From NCBI GenBank assembly GCA_028066595.1, contig JALCBJ010000014.1, positions 46,444 through 98,273 on the forward strand: a stretch of 51,830 bases of DNA. The letters are read 5' to 3'. The stretch is from Thermoanaerobaculia bacterium. Lineage in GTDB: Bacteria; Acidobacteriota; Thermoanaerobaculia; Multivoradales; J023. The notes below the pieces were generated by a model. That model did not search any database and was not told where the DNA came from. It worked only from the letters and a program-made list of their open reading frames with translations. The translations under genes were made by a program, and so were the position numbers. Below, piece by piece: positions 43,004 through 51,763 of this stretch; position 1 is the stretch's first letter, and each line of letters begins with the position of its first letter.

Positions 43004-44287
43004 TCAGAGGTACTGCATCATGTCCTTGGCCGTCGCGGCGTTGGCGTTGTTCGGGTCCACCTCCAGCAAGCGGGCGAAGGTCTCCTTCGCCTTGTCGACC
43101 TGCTCCAGATTGATAAAGCAAAGGCCGATCAGATAGAGCGAGTCGCCGTGATCGGGTTGAATGGCCTGGATCTGCTGGAGGTCGGCGAGCGCTCCCGCTG
43201 CGTCGCCTTGGTCGAACTTGTTCTTGGCCGTTTCCATGTAGCCCTTGATCAGGACGGTCGGATCGGCTGCTGCCACGGCTTTCAGGGCTTCCATGGCTTT
43301 GGCCTCGTCACCCAGGCCCCGATAGCCGTCGAGGCGGATCTTCATCACCGTCACGTCGCTGGGATCCTGCGCCAGAAACGCCTCGGCGTTGTCGAGAGCC
43401 TTCTGCCACTCGCGGAGATTGATGTACGCGATGGCGAGGGCCTTGCGGGCCGCCTGCAGATCCGGATCGATGCGCAGGGCAGATTCCATGCGCTCCGTTC
43501 CGCGAACCAGGTCACCCACCTTCAACGACTCGACGCCCTCGTTGTACAGGAAGGCTGCGTCGTCGGTTCCGCTTTCGAGCTTGCCGAGCCGATCCAGTGC
43601 CTTGTCGGCTTCTTCGTTGTTACCCAGGGCGCGCTGGGCTTCGAAGACGAGCCGCCAGCCTCGGGGGTTCTCAGGCTCGGCGACGGTGAAGAGCTGTGCG
43701 CTCTGAAGGGCTGCTTGGGCATTGCCCGCTTCGAGGTACAACGTCGCCAAAGCAGAGTGGGCGGTATGGAGCTCGGGATCGAGGCTCAGTGCCTGCTGGA
43801 ACTCGGCACTGGCTGTGGTGAAGTCCTGCCCTTTGTAAGCTTCGACGCCACGGTTGAACGCATTTTGGGCGCGTGTATATGACCGGGTCACCTCGGCGCC
43901 GGCTCGAGCTGCTTCCTGTGCCTGCTGCTGCGCTTCGGCGTACTTGCGGAGTACGTACTCCTTTTTGGTGCTGGCTCCGACATTGGGCCTGACCATCGAC
44001 TTGACGGCCTGGTAGCCGGCCTTCTCGATGACGACCTGGTACGGCACCGTGGCGACCACCAGGCTGAACCGCACCTTGCCCTTCTTGTTGGTGGTCTTGG
44101 CTTCGTCGAAGCTGAGCTGATCTTCGTTGACCAGTCGGACTTCTGCGTCCTTGACCGGTTCGCCATCGGAGTCGACGACGTCGATGAAGACGACGGACAG
44201 CTGGGCTGAGGCGCTCGCAGCCAGTACGATCGTAGCGACGAACGCCAGCAGTAGCGGTAGGGTTCGGAAGAGGGGAGCTGACTTCAT
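43004..44287 (-). CDS. Secreted TPR protein with N-terminal carboxypeptidase-regulatory-like domain
   Basis: 427 residues. Signal peptide RTLPLLLAFVATIVLAASASAQ; a short beta domain (30-110) of the carboxypeptidase-regulatory type (VVDSDGEPVKDAEVRLVNED, VPYQVVIEKAGYQAV); an Ala/Gln/Glu-rich helix (AEAQQQAQEAARAGAEV); then TPRs (about 140-425): FNRGVEAYKGQDFTTASAEF, QQALSLDPELHTAHSALATL, YNEGVESLKVGDLVRGTERM, KEFARLLEVDPNNANAATAK-like last unit. GAGG lies six bases before the ATG. Related proteins are common in Acidobacteriota and are thought to be exported. It is convergent with the VWFA gene and stands alone. Partner unknown. Confidence 0.85.
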   Translation of the reverse strand: MKSAPLFRTLPLLLAFVATIVLAASASAQLSVVFIDVVDSDGEPVKDAEVRLVNEDQLSFDEAKTTNKKGKVRFSLVVATVPYQVVIEKAGYQAVKSMVRPNVGASTKKEYVLRKYAEAQQQAQEAARAGAEVTRSYTRAQNAFNRGVEAYKGQDFTTASAEFQQALSLDPELHTAHSALATLYLEAGNAQAALQSAQLFTVAEPENPRGWRLVFEAQRALGNNEEADKALDRLGKLESGTDDAAFLYNEGVESLKVGDLVRGTERMESALRIDPDLQAARKALAIAYINLREWQKALDNAEAFLAQDPSDVTVMKIRLDGYRGLGDEAKAMEALKAVAAADPTVLIKGYMETAKNKFDQGDAAGALADLQQIQAIQPDHGDSLYLIGLCFINLEQVDKAKETFARLLEVDPNNANAATAKDMMQYL

Positions 44288-44390
44288 GATCGACCTCGTT
44301 GCTGATCTCGCTCGCGCTACATCGATTCGGGCGCGAGTCGTTCTTGGAACCGCTTCGTCTCGGGGGTCGGGGGGATGAGTTGATCGGCGC

Positions 44391-44418
44391 GCAGGCCGGG
44401 GATCGATCCCCGGCCTGC
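44391..44418. repeat. Perfect 28-bp palindrome
   Basis: GCAGGCCGGGGATC (44391-44404) and GATCCCCGGCCTGC (44405-44418) are exact reverse complements with no spacer. It lies in the 270-base gene-free gap 44288-44557, upstream of the TPR gene and downstream of the flavoprotein gene. It can form a 12-bp hairpin with a TCGA loop; no T-run follows. It may be a terminator-like element or a regulator site. Nothing else is seen in the gap. Confidence 0.6.
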
Positions 44419-44557
44419 CGAGGTCGAGGCTATCAGGCGGTCGGCGGGCCGGGTCAGCTGCTGGGTCACGCGGCGAAGGCCTTATTGGATGATCTCCATG
44501 GCTTCTTCCCGCTGCTGCCCAGGGACGGGTTGAGAGCGCCGAGATACCCGCGGGACC

Positions 44558-45946
44558 CTAGACAGGCGCGGCTCGATCGACCTTCTGGTTGGAGGGCGGG
44601 CTCTGTTCGGAGAAAGTCTCGGTTTGGTAGAGGTCGGTGAGAGTTTGGAGGTCGGTAGGAAACAGAGGTGGCCGCGGCGACTCGGGTACCCAGCCCTTGA
44701 GGAAAGCGAGGGCCGGACCGCAGACCCGGGCCTGGCACGGGCCCATGCCGCACCGCGTATTCAGCTTCGCGTCGCGGGCACACCTGGCGGCCGCCAGCTC
44801 GGTCCAGGGAACGTCTTCGCAGCGGCAGACGAGAGTGTCGCTTGTTGGCAGCTCGCGCAGCTCATCTCGGAGAGAAAAGGAGGCTTCGAGAGCGTCAGCG
44901 AAGCGTCGCTCGCGGTCTCGGCTAGCCATCAGCCGTGCATCGACTCCCTTTCCCGCCGCGTCGAGACCTGCGACGCGCCCTTCTACCAGCGCCTTGTCGA
45001 CGCCACCGACACCGGTCGCCTCTCCTATCGCATACACGCCCGGTACGCTGGTTCGCTGTCGGTCGTCCACAACGACACGCAGGGCTCCGTCGCCTACCGC
45101 CTCGACCTGACAGCCCAGAAGCCGTGGCAGGGAAAGCCGGGGTACGAGCCCAAATCCGCAGGCGAGGAGGTCGCATTCGACGGTTGACTCTCGGCCGTCG
45201 GATGAACGGAGTACGACATGCTCCAGTCGCTCGTCGCCTACGGCTCGGATGGGCCAGGTTCCGAAGCGTTTGCGCACCGGCAGCAGCCGGCGGCCGAGTC
45301 CCAACCCCTGCCAGAGCTTTCCTGGCCGAACCAGAATGGCACGGGCGAAAGGCAGCAGGGAATGGCGTTCCGCCTGCTCCGTTAGACATAAGACTTGCGC
45401 GCCGCATCGCCGCGCCAGGTCTGCAACTGCGAGCAGGAGCGGACCCGAACCGGCGATGACGAGTCGGCGTCCAGCGACGTCGAAACCGCCTTTGATCAGT
45501 GCCTGGAGCCCGCCTGCTCCAACCACGCCAGGCAGCGTCCAGCCAGGGAAGGGGAGAAAGCGCTCCATCGCACCGGTGGCCAGAACGATGGCTCGAGCCA
45601 CGATGCGCACGGGGCCGGTCGGCCCGACGGCGAACAGTACCGGCGACTCTCCTGACCCGGAGGCAGCATCGACGATCAGGGTCTCTTGGAGGTGGTCGAC
45701 CTGATCGTGCTGCAGCAAGTCCAGGTAGGAGTCGGTTTCTCGTGCCGGCCGGGAGTCCCGCGCCCTCCAGATCTGGCCGCCCACGATCGGCGCATCGTCG
45801 ATCAAGGCGATCGTACCCGGATGAGTTGTGCTCGAATGCGGGGAACGGTCTCGGGTGAGCGCCTCGATGGCAGCCAGGCCACCCGGCCCTGCTCCGACCA
45901 CCGCCACGTCGACCTCCACGTGGCGGGTCATCGATGGGGGTGCCAT
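44558..45946 (-). CDS. FAD-dependent oxidoreductase with C-terminal BFD-like [2Fe-2S] domain (HcnB / D-hydroxyproline dehydrogenase alpha type)
   Basis: 462 residues. FAD-binding VDVAVVGAGPGGLAAIEAL at 13-31, the segment PIVGGQIWR typical of this group, ARAIVLATGAMERFLPFPGW, a second dinucleotide site RRLVIAGSGPLLLAVADLA, and the FAD closing motif PGVYAIGEATGVGG. The C-terminal region (about 390-440) holds the bacterioferritin-associated-ferredoxin-like cluster site CRCEDVPWTEL..TRCGMGPCQARVC. This is the layout of HcnB, opine oxidase A and D-hydroxyproline dehydrogenase alpha, which oxidise glycine or imino acids together with a small ferredoxin-like and a DAO-like subunit. Both are nearby (47607 and 50612). 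The start at 45946 overlaps the divergent glycosyltransferase gene by 13 bases; an ATG at 45931 avoids this. Confidence 0.85.
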   Translation of the reverse strand: MAPPSMTRHVEVDVAVVGAGPGGLAAIEALTRDRSPHSSTTHPGTIALIDDAPIVGGQIWRARDSRPARETDSYLDLLQHDQVDHLQETLIVDAASGSGESPVLFAVGPTGPVRIVARAIVLATGAMERFLPFPGWTLPGVVGAGGLQALIKGGFDVAGRRLVIAGSGPLLLAVADLARRCGAQVLCLTEQAERHSLLPFARAILVRPGKLWQGLGLGRRLLPVRKRFGTWPIRAVGDERLEHVVLRSSDGRESTVECDLLACGFGLVPRLSLPRLLGCQVEAVGDGALRVVVDDRQRTSVPGVYAIGEATGVGGVDKALVEGRVAGLDAAGKGVDARLMASRDRERRFADALEASFSLRDELRELPTSDTLVCRCEDVPWTELAAARCARDAKLNTRCGMGPCQARVCGPALAFLKGWVPESPRPPLFPTDLQTLTDLYQTETFSEQSPPSNQKVDRAAPV

Positions 45947-47589
45947 TGGGTGAAACCGTGGTTCGTCGAGTCCGTAGGGCTCGGAGACAGACCCCTTCCG
46001 ACAACCCCAGTCCGCCCTCGCGTGGCAGCTGGAGAGGAGCGCTCGACCCCTTGATCCGTCCGCAACATCACCCGTTTCCTACCCATCTGGTGGCAGGTTT
46101 CGCCCTGGCGAAGCTGGTCGTTCATCTCGTTTCGATCCAGGGCTATGGGTACTTTCGGGACGAGCTCTACTACCTTGCTTGCGCCGATCATCCCTCGTTC
46201 GGCTATGTGGATCATCCGCCGTTCTCGATTTGGATCCTGTGGGTGGTTCGGTTGCTGATCGGCGATTCGACCATCGCGATCCGGCTCGTCCCGGCTCTGT
46301 TGGGCGCCGCCACCGTGGCTTTGATCGGAGCGATGGCCCATCGTATGGGTGCCGGCCGCTGGGGTGTGACGTTGGCGATGAGTGGTGGGCTGGCAGCGCC
46401 GGTATTCCTGGCGCTGGATCATTTCTATTCGATGAACGCTTGGGACCTGTTCTTCTGGGCTGCCGTAGGTCATCTGGTACTCGGCCTGGGCGGCGACGAA
46501 CAGCCCCGGCCCTCGCGCTGGGCTCTTCTGGGCGGCGTGCTCGGTCTCGGATTGCTGAACAAGATCAGTATCTTGTGGCTGGGAGCCGGCCTCGCTATGG
46601 GCATTCTGATCGCTCGTCCGAGGTGGTTGCAGACGAGCGGCCCTTGGATCGCCGGAGGCATTTCGATGGCGATGTTCTCCCCTTATCTCATCTGGCAGGT
46701 CACCAACGACTGGCCGACGCGAGAATTCATCGCCAATGCGACCGCACAGAAGATGGTGTCCGTCTCGCCGCTGGCCTTCCTCTCCGGTCAGGTCGAGATG
46801 ATGCTCGTGTTCGTGCTGCCACTCTGGCTGGCCGGCCTCCTGTGGCTGCTCGCAGCTCCGGCCGCTCGACACCACCGCATCCTGGGCGTTGCATACCTCA
46901 CGGTGTTCGCGATTCTGATGATGGCGGGCTCCTCCCGCGCCAATTACCTCGCCCCCGCCTACACCTGGCTCCTGGCCGGCGGTGGCGTGTTCTGGGGCAG
47001 CTGGCTCGACCGGCCGCGCCTGACCCTGCTGCGGCCTATGGCGATGGTACTGATCCTGATGGGTGGTGCGGTCGCAGCGCCTCTCGCCCTTCCGATTCTG
47101 CCAGTGGAGCAACACGTGGCATGGGCGCGGGCGTTGGGGCAAGCTCCCGCCACCGAAGAGCGCAAGGAACTCGGCCGCCTCGGGCAGTTCTTCGCCGACA
47201 TGCACGGTTGGCCCGAGATTGTCGACACAGTGGCCGGGGTCTACGAGTCCTTGCCCGACATCGAGCGAGGCGAAGTGCGTATCTTCGCTCCCAACTATGG
47301 CATCGCCGGTGCGGTGGACGTGCTCGGTCAGCGCCGTGGCTTGCCTCCCGCCATCAGCGGCCACAACCAATACTGGCTCTGGGGCCCGCGGGGCTGGCAG
47401 GGTGGAACCCTGATCATCGTCGGCGGCGATCGGCAGGATCTCGAGGCGATCTTCGATCGCGTCGACGAGGCCGCGATCATCGACTGCGGTCTTTGTATGC
47501 CGTACGAGAATGGGCAAGCCGTTTGGGTGGCACGTGGTCTCAAGCCGGACCTCGATGCAGCGTGGGCGACGACCAAGCATTTCGAATGA
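45934..47589 (+). CDS. GT-C family glycosyltransferase (PMT/ArnT-like), membrane
   Basis: 551 residues, mostly membrane. The family's catalytic loop is visible at about 70-95: YGYFRDELYYLACADHPSFG then YVDHPPFS, where the Asp-Glu after the first helix is the typical acidic motif. Roughly 10-12 hydrophobic helices follow to residue 390, then a soluble C-terminal domain (about 395-550; HNQYWLWGP, VIDCGLCMPYENG-like) as in dolichyl/undecaprenyl-phosphate-sugar transferases. It would move a sugar from a polyprenyl carrier onto a lipid or protein at the outer face of the inner membrane. The first 45 residues are Arg-rich and may not be translated. It starts between two subunit genes of the flavoenzyme, on the other strand. 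Confidence 0.85.
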   Translation: MGVPLGETVVRRVRRARRQTPSDNPSPPSRGSWRGALDPLIRPQHHPFPTHLVAGFALAKLVVHLVSIQGYGYFRDELYYLACADHPSFGYVDHPPFSIWILWVVRLLIGDSTIAIRLVPALLGAATVALIGAMAHRMGAGRWGVTLAMSGGLAAPVFLALDHFYSMNAWDLFFWAAVGHLVLGLGGDEQPRPSRWALLGGVLGLGLLNKISILWLGAGLAMGILIARPRWLQTSGPWIAGGISMAMFSPYLIWQVTNDWPTREFIANATAQKMVSVSPLAFLSGQVEMMLVFVLPLWLAGLLWLLAAPAARHHRILGVAYLTVFAILMMAGSSRANYLAPAYTWLLAGGGVFWGSWLDRPRLTLLRPMAMVLILMGGAVAAPLALPILPVEQHVAWARALGQAPATEERKELGRLGQFFADMHGWPEIVDTVAGVYESLPDIERGEVRIFAPNYGIAGAVDVLGQRRGLPPAISGHNQYWLWGPRGWQGGTLIIVGGDRQDLEAIFDRVDEAAIIDCGLCMPYENGQAVWVARGLKPDLDAAWATTKHFE

Positions 47590-47606
47590 TCCGGGGACGC
47601 GGCCCG

Positions 47607-47882
47607 TCATCGCTGATCAGCCGTTCTACCCGTCTCGGTTTCCACTACCATGTCGGCGCGACAAACGATCCGACAAGCCCGCACGTTGGGCATGCCGTCG
47701 ACCGTGACGCGACACTCGAAACAGGTACCCATGGCGCATAGAGGTTGTCTCGGCAGATCGGTGACGGATCGGCGAAAGACGGCGCCTCGCTCCAGCAGCA
47801 CCGGAGCCAGATTGGCGCCGTCCGGGACGGTCACGGGCTCACCGTCGACGGTGATACGAAGAGTGCGGTTCGACACGGCCAT
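47607..47882 (-). CDS. Small [2Fe-2S] protein (HcnA / D-hydroxyproline dehydrogenase gamma type)
   Basis: 91 residues. It is a minimal ferredoxin fold: LRITVDGEPVTVPDGANLAPVL, then the cluster loop CAMGTCFEC (Cys-x4-Cys-x2-Cys) and the fourth Cys in PNVRACRIVC. Proteins of this size with the sequence 'P.CaMG.CfeCrVtvDG....RaC' are the gamma/A subunit of HcnABC-like and hydroxyproline dehydrogenases and of sarcosine-oxidase-like complexes, passing electrons from the flavin subunits. Here its gene sits alone between two plus-strand genes, about 1.7 kb from the alpha subunit and 2.7 kb from the beta subunit. No ribosome site is clear; TAGGAC lies five bases before the ATG. Confidence 0.88.
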   Translation of the reverse strand: MAVSNRTLRITVDGEPVTVPDGANLAPVLLERGAVFRRSVTDLPRQPLCAMGTCFECRVTVDGMPNVRACRIVCRADMVVETETGRTADQR

Positions 47883-48018
47883 GAGGCGTCCTATGATGTC
47901 GCAGAATCGTCACATCACAAATTCTGCCTGGCGTCCGATTCCCGCGACGTAGGCTAGGCGAATCTCGACCCCTCTGCTGCTTCTGTTGCCGGGGCGAGAC
48001 GAGCTCATAAGGGTCGAG

Positions 48019-50589
48019 ATGAAGAAAAAACGAGATGAACAGCCAGGCGTCGGAGACGACGCCTTACGGGAATCGCCCAAGGCAGGGCAGCGCACAAGAT
48101 CGGATCGCGACAAAGATCGGAGCTTTTGGGTCGATTCACTCCACCTGGTCGTGCTGTGCAATTTCGCACTGGCGCAACCGCTCTTCGATCTACTGGGCAG
48201 GAAACCGGAATTCTTCGCCGTTCGCCGCTCGGAACCGATAGATCTGTGGATCCTCGTGATCACCTTGGGCTTCTTGGTGCCGGCGCCACTGGTGCTCCTG
48301 GAAGGAGTCGCATCCCTCGTCCACCGTAAGGCCAGACGAGCTCTTCACGGGGTGATGTGCACTGCTTTGATCGCAAGCATCTTGCTTCCTCCCCTCGGTT
48401 CCTTCGGAGTTGGGCCTTGGGCTGAGTCGGGTGTGGCTCTCGGACTGGGAATCGGAGGGGCAATCGCGCTGGATCGCTGGCGCCGAGCGCGAACTCTGCT
48501 GACGTTCATGACGCCTGCGCTGGTGGTCTTTCCAGCGGTGTTCCTACTTCGTCCTGGGGTCAGCAAGATCCTGCAGCCGGAGGAGGTCGAGTCCCGGGCG
48601 CCCACCGACGCGACCACACCGATCGTCTTGCTGATCTTCGACGAGCTCCCGCTCGTCTCTCTTCTATCTGGACCACTGGAGATCGACGCCGCGAACTATC
48701 CTCATTTCGCGGCACTGGCCGACCGGTCGACCTGGTACCGCCGTACGGCCGCGATCAGTGATTACACCGTGCTCTCCGTGCCGGGTATCCTGACGGGTAC
48801 GCTTCCCGATGAGTCATACCTGCCCATCGCGCGAGACTACCCGCAGAGTCTCTTTACTCTCGTCGGGGAGAGCTACAGCCTGAACGTATCGGAATCGGTC
48901 ACCCAGGTTTGCCCAGCCACACTCTGCGCCGACAACCGGCCAGGTTCCGGGTGGCGTGGACGACTCTCGTCGCTCGCTCAGGATGTGGGGATCCTGTACT
49001 TGCACGTGTTGCTACCGGAGGCGTGGGCCGATCGTTTGCCACCGGTGAATCAGAACTGGATGCTGTTTGCGGGAATCGACGACTGGCGATCCGATTGGAA
49101 ACGGCGCCAGCGTGGCAATCGAATCGAGCAGGTGGACCGTTTCGTCGAAGGGATCGGTCCGTCGGACGACCCCGTCCTGCACATGCTGCATGTGCTGCTG
49201 CCACATCCGCCCTATTCCTATCTACCGTCTGGGCAACGCTACGGTCCTGCGAGCCATGTCATCGGCCTCCAGAACGACGTCATGCCGGACGATCCGCTGG
49301 CTGTGATCCGTAATCAACAGCTACATCTGCTTCAGCTCGGCTACGTAGACCGCATCCTCGGCGACATCATCCAACGTCTGGAGAATGTAGGGCTGTGGGA
49401 CCGTGCTGTGGTGGTGGTCACGGCAGATCACGGCGCCGTTTTTCGGGCTGGGGAGCACCATCGGCGACTCAACCATCGAAACTACGCGGAGATCATCTCG
49501 GTTCCTCTCTTCATCAAAGCGCCGGGACAAACTCAAGGCCGACTGGAGGAGCGTCCGACATCGCTGGCCGACGTGTTGCCTACCATCGCTGACCTGGCAG
49601 GTATCGATCTGCCCTGGCAGGTAACCGGCTCGTCTCTCGCACAGCCGCCATCCGCTGACGATGGGCGCCTGGAGTTCCGCCTCTATCGAGAAAAGAAACC
49701 CGAGTTGGGGCGGGTCAAGGTCGCAGACGTCGTCCGAAACGAAGATGCGACTCTGACAGCACTTTCCCGTCAGTTCGATGAGTCCGCTGACGGCACGCGC
49801 AACCTCTATCGAATGGGTCCAGGGAGAGAGTTGATCGGTCGTCGTTCGTCGGAGTTCCCCATCGGGCCGGCGGCACCGTTCTCGTACTCCCCGCGGATTC
49901 CTCCAGCAGCTCTCGACCTGGCTCCGGATGATCTCTTCGTGCCGGCCCATCTGAGCGGGCGGCTGGTAGACGGGGACGTGAGCACTCCGGTGGAGCTGGC
50001 TGTGACAGTCAACGGCTGGATCGCCGCGGTCACCCGGAGCTGGACGTTCGACCCCGAATCGTGGTCCGCCGTCGTCGATCCAGAGATGTTTCGCACCGGT
50101 GTGAACTCGGTAGAGCTCTTCAGCATCGAAACCGATGCGGACGGCAACCCGGCGCTGATGCGTCGGATCTCCCCGGTCGGCAAGCAGACGGTCTACGGTG
50201 TGGTCGAAGTCGGTCTCCACAGCACCGAGAGTTGGGACCTCGGCGCGATACGGTGGACCGATGGCGACGCGAAGATCACGGTTCCCGTGTCCCGTTCGCG
50301 TCCACCCCGCGGCCTCCACCTGACCATCGCCGGCTGCAAGCCGGGTGGTAGCCGATTGCGTGTACACGTAGAGAACTCGTTGCGGCTCGATACAGAAGTG
50401 GACTCGTTGGGCAAGGGAGAGACCTGGACCACGGTCGTGCCTCTGGACGGCCTCGAATTCGGTGGCGACATGACCGTGGGTCTAGAGAGCGATAGCTTCG
50501 TTCCGAGTGAGCGTTCCGACACGTCGGCCGACAATCGGCGACTGGGTGTAGCGATTCTCGAATTCGAGCTGCTTTACGAGAATCTGTAA
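48019..50589 (+). CDS. Membrane-anchored sulfatase/alkaline-phosphatase-fold protein
   Basis: 856 residues from the ATG at 48019 (AAGGG seven bases ahead). Positively charged N-terminus, then five hydrophobic helices (about 35-205). The enzyme domain (about 210-560) shows the fold's metal and nucleophile sites: LLIFDELP (first Asp/Glu), SDYTVLSVPGILTG (nucleophile Thr or Ser region), MLHVLLPHPPYSYLPSG, and VVVTADHGAVFRAGEHHRRL (Asp-His). The last 290 residues are beta-rich domains without a known motif, containing LAVTVNGWIAAVTRSW. Related enzymes transfer phosphoethanolamine or glycerophosphate, or cleave sulfate or phosphate esters on surface polymers. No CxPSR sulfatase motif, so not a Cys-type sulfatase. 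It may modify a glycan built with the GT-C enzyme. Confidence 0.82.
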   Translation: MKKKRDEQPGVGDDALRESPKAGQRTRSDRDKDRSFWVDSLHLVVLCNFALAQPLFDLLGRKPEFFAVRRSEPIDLWILVITLGFLVPAPLVLLEGVASLVHRKARRALHGVMCTALIASILLPPLGSFGVGPWAESGVALGLGIGGAIALDRWRRARTLLTFMTPALVVFPAVFLLRPGVSKILQPEEVESRAPTDATTPIVLLIFDELPLVSLLSGPLEIDAANYPHFAALADRSTWYRRTAAISDYTVLSVPGILTGTLPDESYLPIARDYPQSLFTLVGESYSLNVSESVTQVCPATLCADNRPGSGWRGRLSSLAQDVGILYLHVLLPEAWADRLPPVNQNWMLFAGIDDWRSDWKRRQRGNRIEQVDRFVEGIGPSDDPVLHMLHVLLPHPPYSYLPSGQRYGPASHVIGLQNDVMPDDPLAVIRNQQLHLLQLGYVDRILGDIIQRLENVGLWDRAVVVVTADHGAVFRAGEHHRRLNHRNYAEIISVPLFIKAPGQTQGRLEERPTSLADVLPTIADLAGIDLPWQVTGSSLAQPPSADDGRLEFRLYREKKPELGRVKVADVVRNEDATLTALSRQFDESADGTRNLYRMGPGRELIGRRSSEFPIGPAAPFSYSPRIPPAALDLAPDDLFVPAHLSGRLVDGDVSTPVELAVTVNGWIAAVTRSWTFDPESWSAVVDPEMFRTGVNSVELFSIETDADGNPALMRRISPVGKQTVYGVVEVGLHSTESWDLGAIRWTDGDAKITVPVSRSRPPRGLHLTIAGCKPGGSRLRVHVENSLRLDTEVDSLGKGETWTTVVPLDGLEFGGDMTVGLESDSFVPSERSDTSADNRRLGVAILEFELLYENL

Positions 50590-50611
50590 GCCGGGAACGT
50601 CGTGGTCCTGT

Positions 50612-51763
50612 TCAGGGTCTCGACACGCCGTGGCGGGAGGGTCGGTAAGCTGAAATCTCGAGCTCGGTAGTAGCCGTCTCCGACACGAAGTGCGCTATCA
50701 GCTCCGCTGTTCCCGGCGCGGTCGTGATGCCGAGTCCCTCGTGTCCAGCGGCCAACAACACTCGATCGTGGCCCGGTACGGGTCCCACGTACGGAAGATG
50801 ATCATCCGTCGACGGACGAAACCCGCACCACACGCGAATGGCCTGCAGACGGCCCAGGTCCGGCAGGTAGTGGTGGGCCCGTTCCAGCATTTGGTGAACG
50901 ATGTCGGGTTCTACGGCCGGCGACGTCGTTCCGAGCTGGCGCGAGGAGCCGACGAGCATCTGTCCGGTCTTGCGCGGCTGGAGATTGAAAGCTACCGAGG
51001 GTGCTGAAGGATCGCCGTGGGCCGAGGCGAGATAGCCCAGCTCCACGAGCTGATGACGACAGAATCCCATGGCGCGCTCCGTGATGACGAGATGTCCTTT
51101 TCGCGGGCGAATGCTCGCGTTTGGGAGCTCGGCTCGCAACTCCTCGTCGAGGAGATCTAGGGAAGCGACACCGGCGGCGACGACGACGTGACCTGCCACG
51201 AGGCTGCGACCGTCATCGAGTCGCACCCTAGCGGACCGGTCGTCGCAGTCGACTCGGTGGGCGGGTGTACCGACTTCGACTGAAATGTCGCGTAGCAGCC
51301 ACGAGGCTACTGCCGGTGGATAGACCACCGAATCGCCGGGTACGCGGAGCGCACCGGCTAACCCGGGACGCAACTCGGGTTCCGCATCTTCCAGCTGCCG
51401 GGCGTCCAGGATCTCCGACCGCACGCCTCTTTGCTCGTAGTAGTCGTGTTTGGCTCGTGCCGCCTCCATCTGGGGGCCGTCCTCGGCGATCCACAACGTC
51501 CCACAGTCGTCGTGTTCGGCGGACTGCGGCAGCTCTCCGGCGAGAGCATCCCACGCCAGTTGCGATCGGCGGCAGAGCGCGAATTGGGCTTCCGAATCGT
51601 CCATGACCACGACGTGGCCCATGCAGGCGGCCGTGGCCCCGCCGCCGGGTGGTGCCCCGTCGACGACCAGCACGTCGAGGCCGCTGTCGTGGAGCGCGCG
51701 AGCGCAGAAGGCACCGACGATGCCTGCACCGACGACGATCACATCGGCCGAAGCGCGCGGCAT
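50612..51763 (-). CDS. FAD-dependent D-amino-acid/glycine oxidase family protein (HcnC / D-hydroxyproline dehydrogenase beta type)
   Basis: 383 residues of the DAO family. FAD-binding ADVIVVGAGIVGAFCARALHD at 6-26, the dinucleotide acidic VVDGAPPGGGATAACMGHVV, the mid strand GHVVVAAGVASLDLLDEEL, RPRKGHLVITER, and the C-terminal substrate/FAD segment IRVWCGFRPSTDDHLPYVGP with LAAGHEGLGITTAPGTAELI. This is the HcnC/opine oxidase B/D-hydroxyproline dehydrogenase beta type that binds the amino or imino acid. It lies on the same strand as the alpha- and gamma-type genes but separated from them by the sulfatase-fold gene, with which it is convergent (22-base gap). TTGACA-containing sequence 51765-51782 precedes the start. 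Confidence 0.87.
   Translation of the reverse strand: MPRASADVIVVGAGIVGAFCARALHDSGLDVLVVDGAPPGGGATAACMGHVVVMDDSEAQFALCRRSQLAWDALAGELPQSAEHDDCGTLWIAEDGPQMEAARAKHDYYEQRGVRSEILDARQLEDAEPELRPGLAGALRVPGDSVVYPPAVASWLLRDISVEVGTPAHRVDCDDRSARVRLDDGRSLVAGHVVVAAGVASLDLLDEELRAELPNASIRPRKGHLVITERAMGFCRHQLVELGYLASAHGDPSAPSVAFNLQPRKTGQMLVGSSRQLGTTSPAVEPDIVHQMLERAHHYLPDLGRLQAIRVWCGFRPSTDDHLPYVGPVPGHDRVLLAAGHEGLGITTAPGTAELIAHFVSETATTELEISAYRPSRHGVSRP

Noticed and set aside
45928..47610. 560-codon open frame on the minus strand opposite the GT-C gene
   Set aside because: It is antisense to a clear membrane glycosyltransferase; the translation is His/Gln/Arg-rich with no domain, as expected for the shadow of a GC-rich gene.
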